Source: DATADD01 sp046262355 (GTDB lineage: Bacteria > Actinomycetota > CADDZG01 > WHSQ01). Taken from it: 16,950 nucleotides of DNA. A program made the position numbers and the translations under genes. The stretch spans positions 1 to 16,950 of the forward strand of contig JBHEMX010000038.1 in the NCBI GenBank assembly GCA_046262355.1, read 5' to 3'. This document shows positions 15,226 through 16,950 of this stretch, one piece after another (the stretch's first letter is position 1; the number at the start of each line of letters is the position of its first letter). The notes under the pieces are model-generated. The model saw only the letters and a program-made list of their open reading frames with translations, searched no databases and was not told the origin of the DNA.

Positions 15226-15861
15226 TTGAGCACCAGCGATGCGATCAACAGACGGATCCCAGGCAGCATTCGCGCTGGTATCGCCGTCGTGGTGGTTGCC
15301 CTCGTCGTGCTTGCGGTGATGTTCGTGAGGTCGCGCGACCAGGCCCCCACGACGACCGATCGGAGCGGACGCTCCTCTCCCCCTCCCTCGACCCCCGAGG
15401 CGCCCGCGATCGAGCAGTCGCCGTGGCGCATCCATGCCTTCCCGGCCGGCGTCGTGGGCGGCATCACCAAGAAGCAACGCAGCCGCGTGAGAGCTCAGAA
15501 GCCCGAGCTTGGAGACCTCGTGCGCAACATCTACGACGCTCTCCTGCTGCAACCGCGCGGCATGAGATCTGTGCTGCGCGGCCTCTTCACGCCACGGGCG
15601 GGTCGGGCCTTCGCCGCGCGCTCGATCGGGGTGCCGGCCGGCGCGACCAAGGTCAAGACACTGAAGCGCGACGCTCGCATCGGCATCGACTCATCCGGGG
15701 CCCGGCGCGCGGTCGCCTCGATCGAGATCGCGGTCGCGGGCCGAGCCCGCAAGCGCTCGTTCCGCGTGAGGCACGAAGCCACGCTGTGGCTGGCCAGGAC
15801 CAAAGGCAAGTGGCGCGTGATCTCGTTCGACGTCCGTCAGCGGCCGCTGCGCCGATCGTGA
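15226..15861 (+). CDS. Membrane-anchored protein of unknown function
   Basis: The 211-residue protein has a short positive N-terminus, one transmembrane helix (about 15-34, RAGIAVVVVALVVLAVMFV), a Pro/Ser/Thr-rich linker (37-60) and a basic globular region to the end (70-211). The topology is N-inside with the globular part outside. The globular part ends in a beta-rich pattern (ATLWLARTKGKWRVISFDV) that loosely resembles NTF2-like or Mce-associated extracellular domains, but I do not recognise a family. The start is TTG 15226, supported by GGAGG 9 bases upstream; the longer open frame upstream is antisense to the bldG-like gene. It overlaps the LCP gene by GTGA, so the two are translated together and probably act together at the cell wall. 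Confidence 0.75.
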   Translation: MSTSDAINRRIPGSIRAGIAVVVVALVVLAVMFVRSRDQAPTTTDRSGRSSPPPSTPEAPAIEQSPWRIHAFPAGVVGGITKKQRSRVRAQKPELGDLVRNIYDALLLQPRGMRSVLRGLFTPRAGRAFAARSIGVPAGATKVKTLKRDARIGIDSSGARRAVASIEIAVAGRARKRSFRVRHEATLWLARTKGKWRVISFDVRQRPLRRS

Positions 15862-16736
15862 AGCGCATCGCGTTCGCCGTCGTCCTTCTGTCGCTCGTGG
15901 CGACGCTGGTCCCGTTGGTCGGAGAGCGACAGACGCGCGCTGCTTCGGTGCTGGCAGGTCGCGTCCACCGCACGTACCAGCCGACCAAAGGCAAGCTCTT
16001 CATCCTTGTGATCGGCAGCGACGCGCGCCAGGGCAACCCGGATAGGTCGCGTGCCGATGCGATCCACATCATGGGACTCAACACGAAGACGATGCGCGGC
16101 GGGATCCTCAACTTCCCGCGCGACAGTTGGGTCAACATCCCGGGTTATGGCTACGGCAAGATGAACGAGGCTCTCTACGACGGCGGCCCGCAACTTCTCG
16201 CGCGCACTCTCGAGGGTATCACCGGCATCAGGCTCGACCTCTGGGTCATGACGGGATTCGAAGGCTTCCAGCGCATCATCGGGCAGATACGAGGAGTACC
16301 GTTGCGCATCACGCGCGATATCTACGACCCAACCGGGTCCGGCGCGAACCTCGAGGCGGGCGACGACCACCTCAGCTCTCGGGAATCGCTTGCCTACGTC
16401 CGCACGCGCCACTCTTTCGCGCGCGGCGACATCGATCGCACGACGAATCAAGGCCGCTTCATACTGGCGCTGCTGCGCAAGCTGCGCGGGCAGGTCGACC
16501 GCAACCCCGCCGCCCTGCTGACGTGGATCGCGACCGGCCGGCGCCACACCCGCCTGAACATCGGCCCCGAGGAGACCTTCCGACTCGGCATCCTCGCGAC
16601 GCAGGTGAAGCCGGGGCGCGTGGGCAACGTCACCGTGCCCGTCACGATCGGATCGGTGGGCTCGGCCAGCGTTGTATTCATCTCGCCCGCGGCCCGTGCG
16701 ATCTATGCTCGCTTCAACCGCACGGCGCGCCTCTGA
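15858..16736 (+). CDS. LCP (LytR-CpsA-Psr) family cell-wall glycopolymer ligase
   Basis: LCP enzymes transfer lipid-linked glycopolymers to peptidoglycan or related envelope polymers at the outer face of the membrane. The 292-residue protein has an N-terminal signal-type hydrophobic segment (about 4-22) and then the LCP domain: GSDAR (D55, R57), SRADAIHIM (R65, D67), NFPRDSWVNIPGYG (R88, D89), KMNEALYDGGP and RTRHSFARGDIDRTTNQ. These are the catalytic and pyrophosphate-binding positions known in the family. Length is on the short side, because no extra C-terminal LytR_C domain is present. GTG 15858 overlaps the previous stop (GTGA), so coupling is clear. The gene converges with a partial minus-strand gene 61 bases downstream. 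Confidence 0.92.
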   Translation: MKRIAFAVVLLSLVATLVPLVGERQTRAASVLAGRVHRTYQPTKGKLFILVIGSDARQGNPDRSRADAIHIMGLNTKTMRGGILNFPRDSWVNIPGYGYGKMNEALYDGGPQLLARTLEGITGIRLDLWVMTGFEGFQRIIGQIRGVPLRITRDIYDPTGSGANLEAGDDHLSSRESLAYVRTRHSFARGDIDRTTNQGRFILALLRKLRGQVDRNPAALLTWIATGRRHTRLNIGPEETFRLGILATQVKPGRVGNVTVPVTIGSVGSASVVFISPAARAIYARFNRTARL

Positions 16737-16750
16737 ACCCAGCGCCCACC

Positions 16751-16852
16751 CACTTCAGCCGGTCGAAGACGGCGGCGAAGGCATCGGCCGCCGGCGCTCA
16801 CCACTTCAACCCGTCGAAGGCGGCGACGAAGTCATCAGCCGCCAGAGCCCGG
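16751..16852. repeat. Two tandem 51-bp repeats spanning a stop codon
   Basis: Units at 16751-16801 and 16802-16852 share about 80% of bases over the first 48, with no gaps (9 mismatches by eye). The period of 51 is a multiple of three. On the minus strand unit 16802-16852 encodes the final residues of the partial gene, and unit 16751-16801 repeats them in frame after its stop (FVAAFDGLKW, then FAAVFDRLKW). The differences are mostly silent or conservative. Confidence 0.75.
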
Positions 16853-16950
16853 CCGGTCGCCGATTCGACGAGGGACCCCCAGCTCATCAGCGCTCCGAAT
16901 CGGAAGACGCGCGTGCGTAACAGGTCTCCGGCGGCGACCGAGCCCACGAG
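16798..16950 (-). CDS. C-terminal fragment of an unidentified protein, cut by the window edge
   Basis: Only the last 50 residues are visible; the frame runs off the right edge and ends at TGA 16798-16800. It reads LVGSVAAGDLLRT, then VFRFGALMSWGSLVESATG, then ALAADDFVAAFDGLKW. The W-x-x-L-V-E-x-ATG-x-x-L pattern loosely resembles the C-terminal tails of zinc metallopeptidases such as families M2 and M32, but this is weak. The protein is convergent with the LCP gene. Beyond its stop the frame continues with a near-copy of its final 17 codons until another TGA inside the end of the LCP gene. Confidence 0.6.
   Translation of the reverse strand, partial: LVGSVAAGDLLRTRVFRFGALMSWGSLVESATGRALAADDFVAAFDGLKW

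Noticed and set aside
1..16950. CRISPR array, insertion sequence, integrase or attachment site
   Set aside because: No regularly spaced repeats, transposase motifs or terminal inverted repeats were seen; the only tandem repeat is the pair of coding-length units at 16751-16852.

Overview
This is high-GC DNA with typical actinobacterial gene content and gene order. It has topA next to an MFS-thymidylate kinase fusion and holB, hppA next to an anti-sigma factor/bldG-like pair, and a paired RCK (TrkA) cluster beside an OB-fold gene and a large APC permease. GTG and TTG starts are common and two genes look leaderless. No rRNA, tRNA, CRISPR array, transposon or phage gene was found. The combination of Streptomyces-like neighbourhoods (topA/tmk/holB; hppA/apgA/bldG) with a Mycobacterium-like one (Rv2690c-Rv2694c) and a TopA with C-terminal zinc ribbons suggests a deep-branching or uncultured actinobacterium. 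The class cannot be fixed from this window.

Layout. Positions 1-283 hold no supportable gene; the first 16 bases resemble an Illumina adapter end. On the minus strand, topA (3557-5656), MFS-tmk (1462 to about 3486) and holB (284-1435) form a DNA replication/topology operon driven from a TTGACA promoter near 5775. A DedA membrane protein gene (5869-6504, +) is divergent from topA.

The potassium region is 6535-11251. Two RCK/TrkA-like proteins and an HD-domain hydrolase read leftward. A short OB-fold protein and a KimA-like K+ permease with a duplicated cytoplasmic tail read rightward. The two arms share a 66-bp divergent spacer.

From 11323 to 15096, all minus strand, lie a bldG-like anti-anti-sigma factor and its HATPase partner, a tandem-hairpin terminator candidate, a strong promoter with an inverted repeat in its spacer, a DtxR/MntR-family regulator, and a K+-independent-type H+-pumping pyrophosphatase. 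At 15226-16736 (+) a membrane-anchored protein of unknown function overlaps an LCP-family cell-wall ligase by GTGA. The window ends in the C-terminus of a convergent gene whose last 17 codons are tandemly repeated past its stop.

Nothing here is a wholly new system. The most unusual points are the MFS-tmk reading frame that continues about 67-78 codons upstream with no ATG, GTG or TTG; the tandem RCK/KimA arrangement without a TrkH/KtrB pore gene; the DtxR-hppA coupling with an altered metal site; and the C-terminal repeat across a stop codon.
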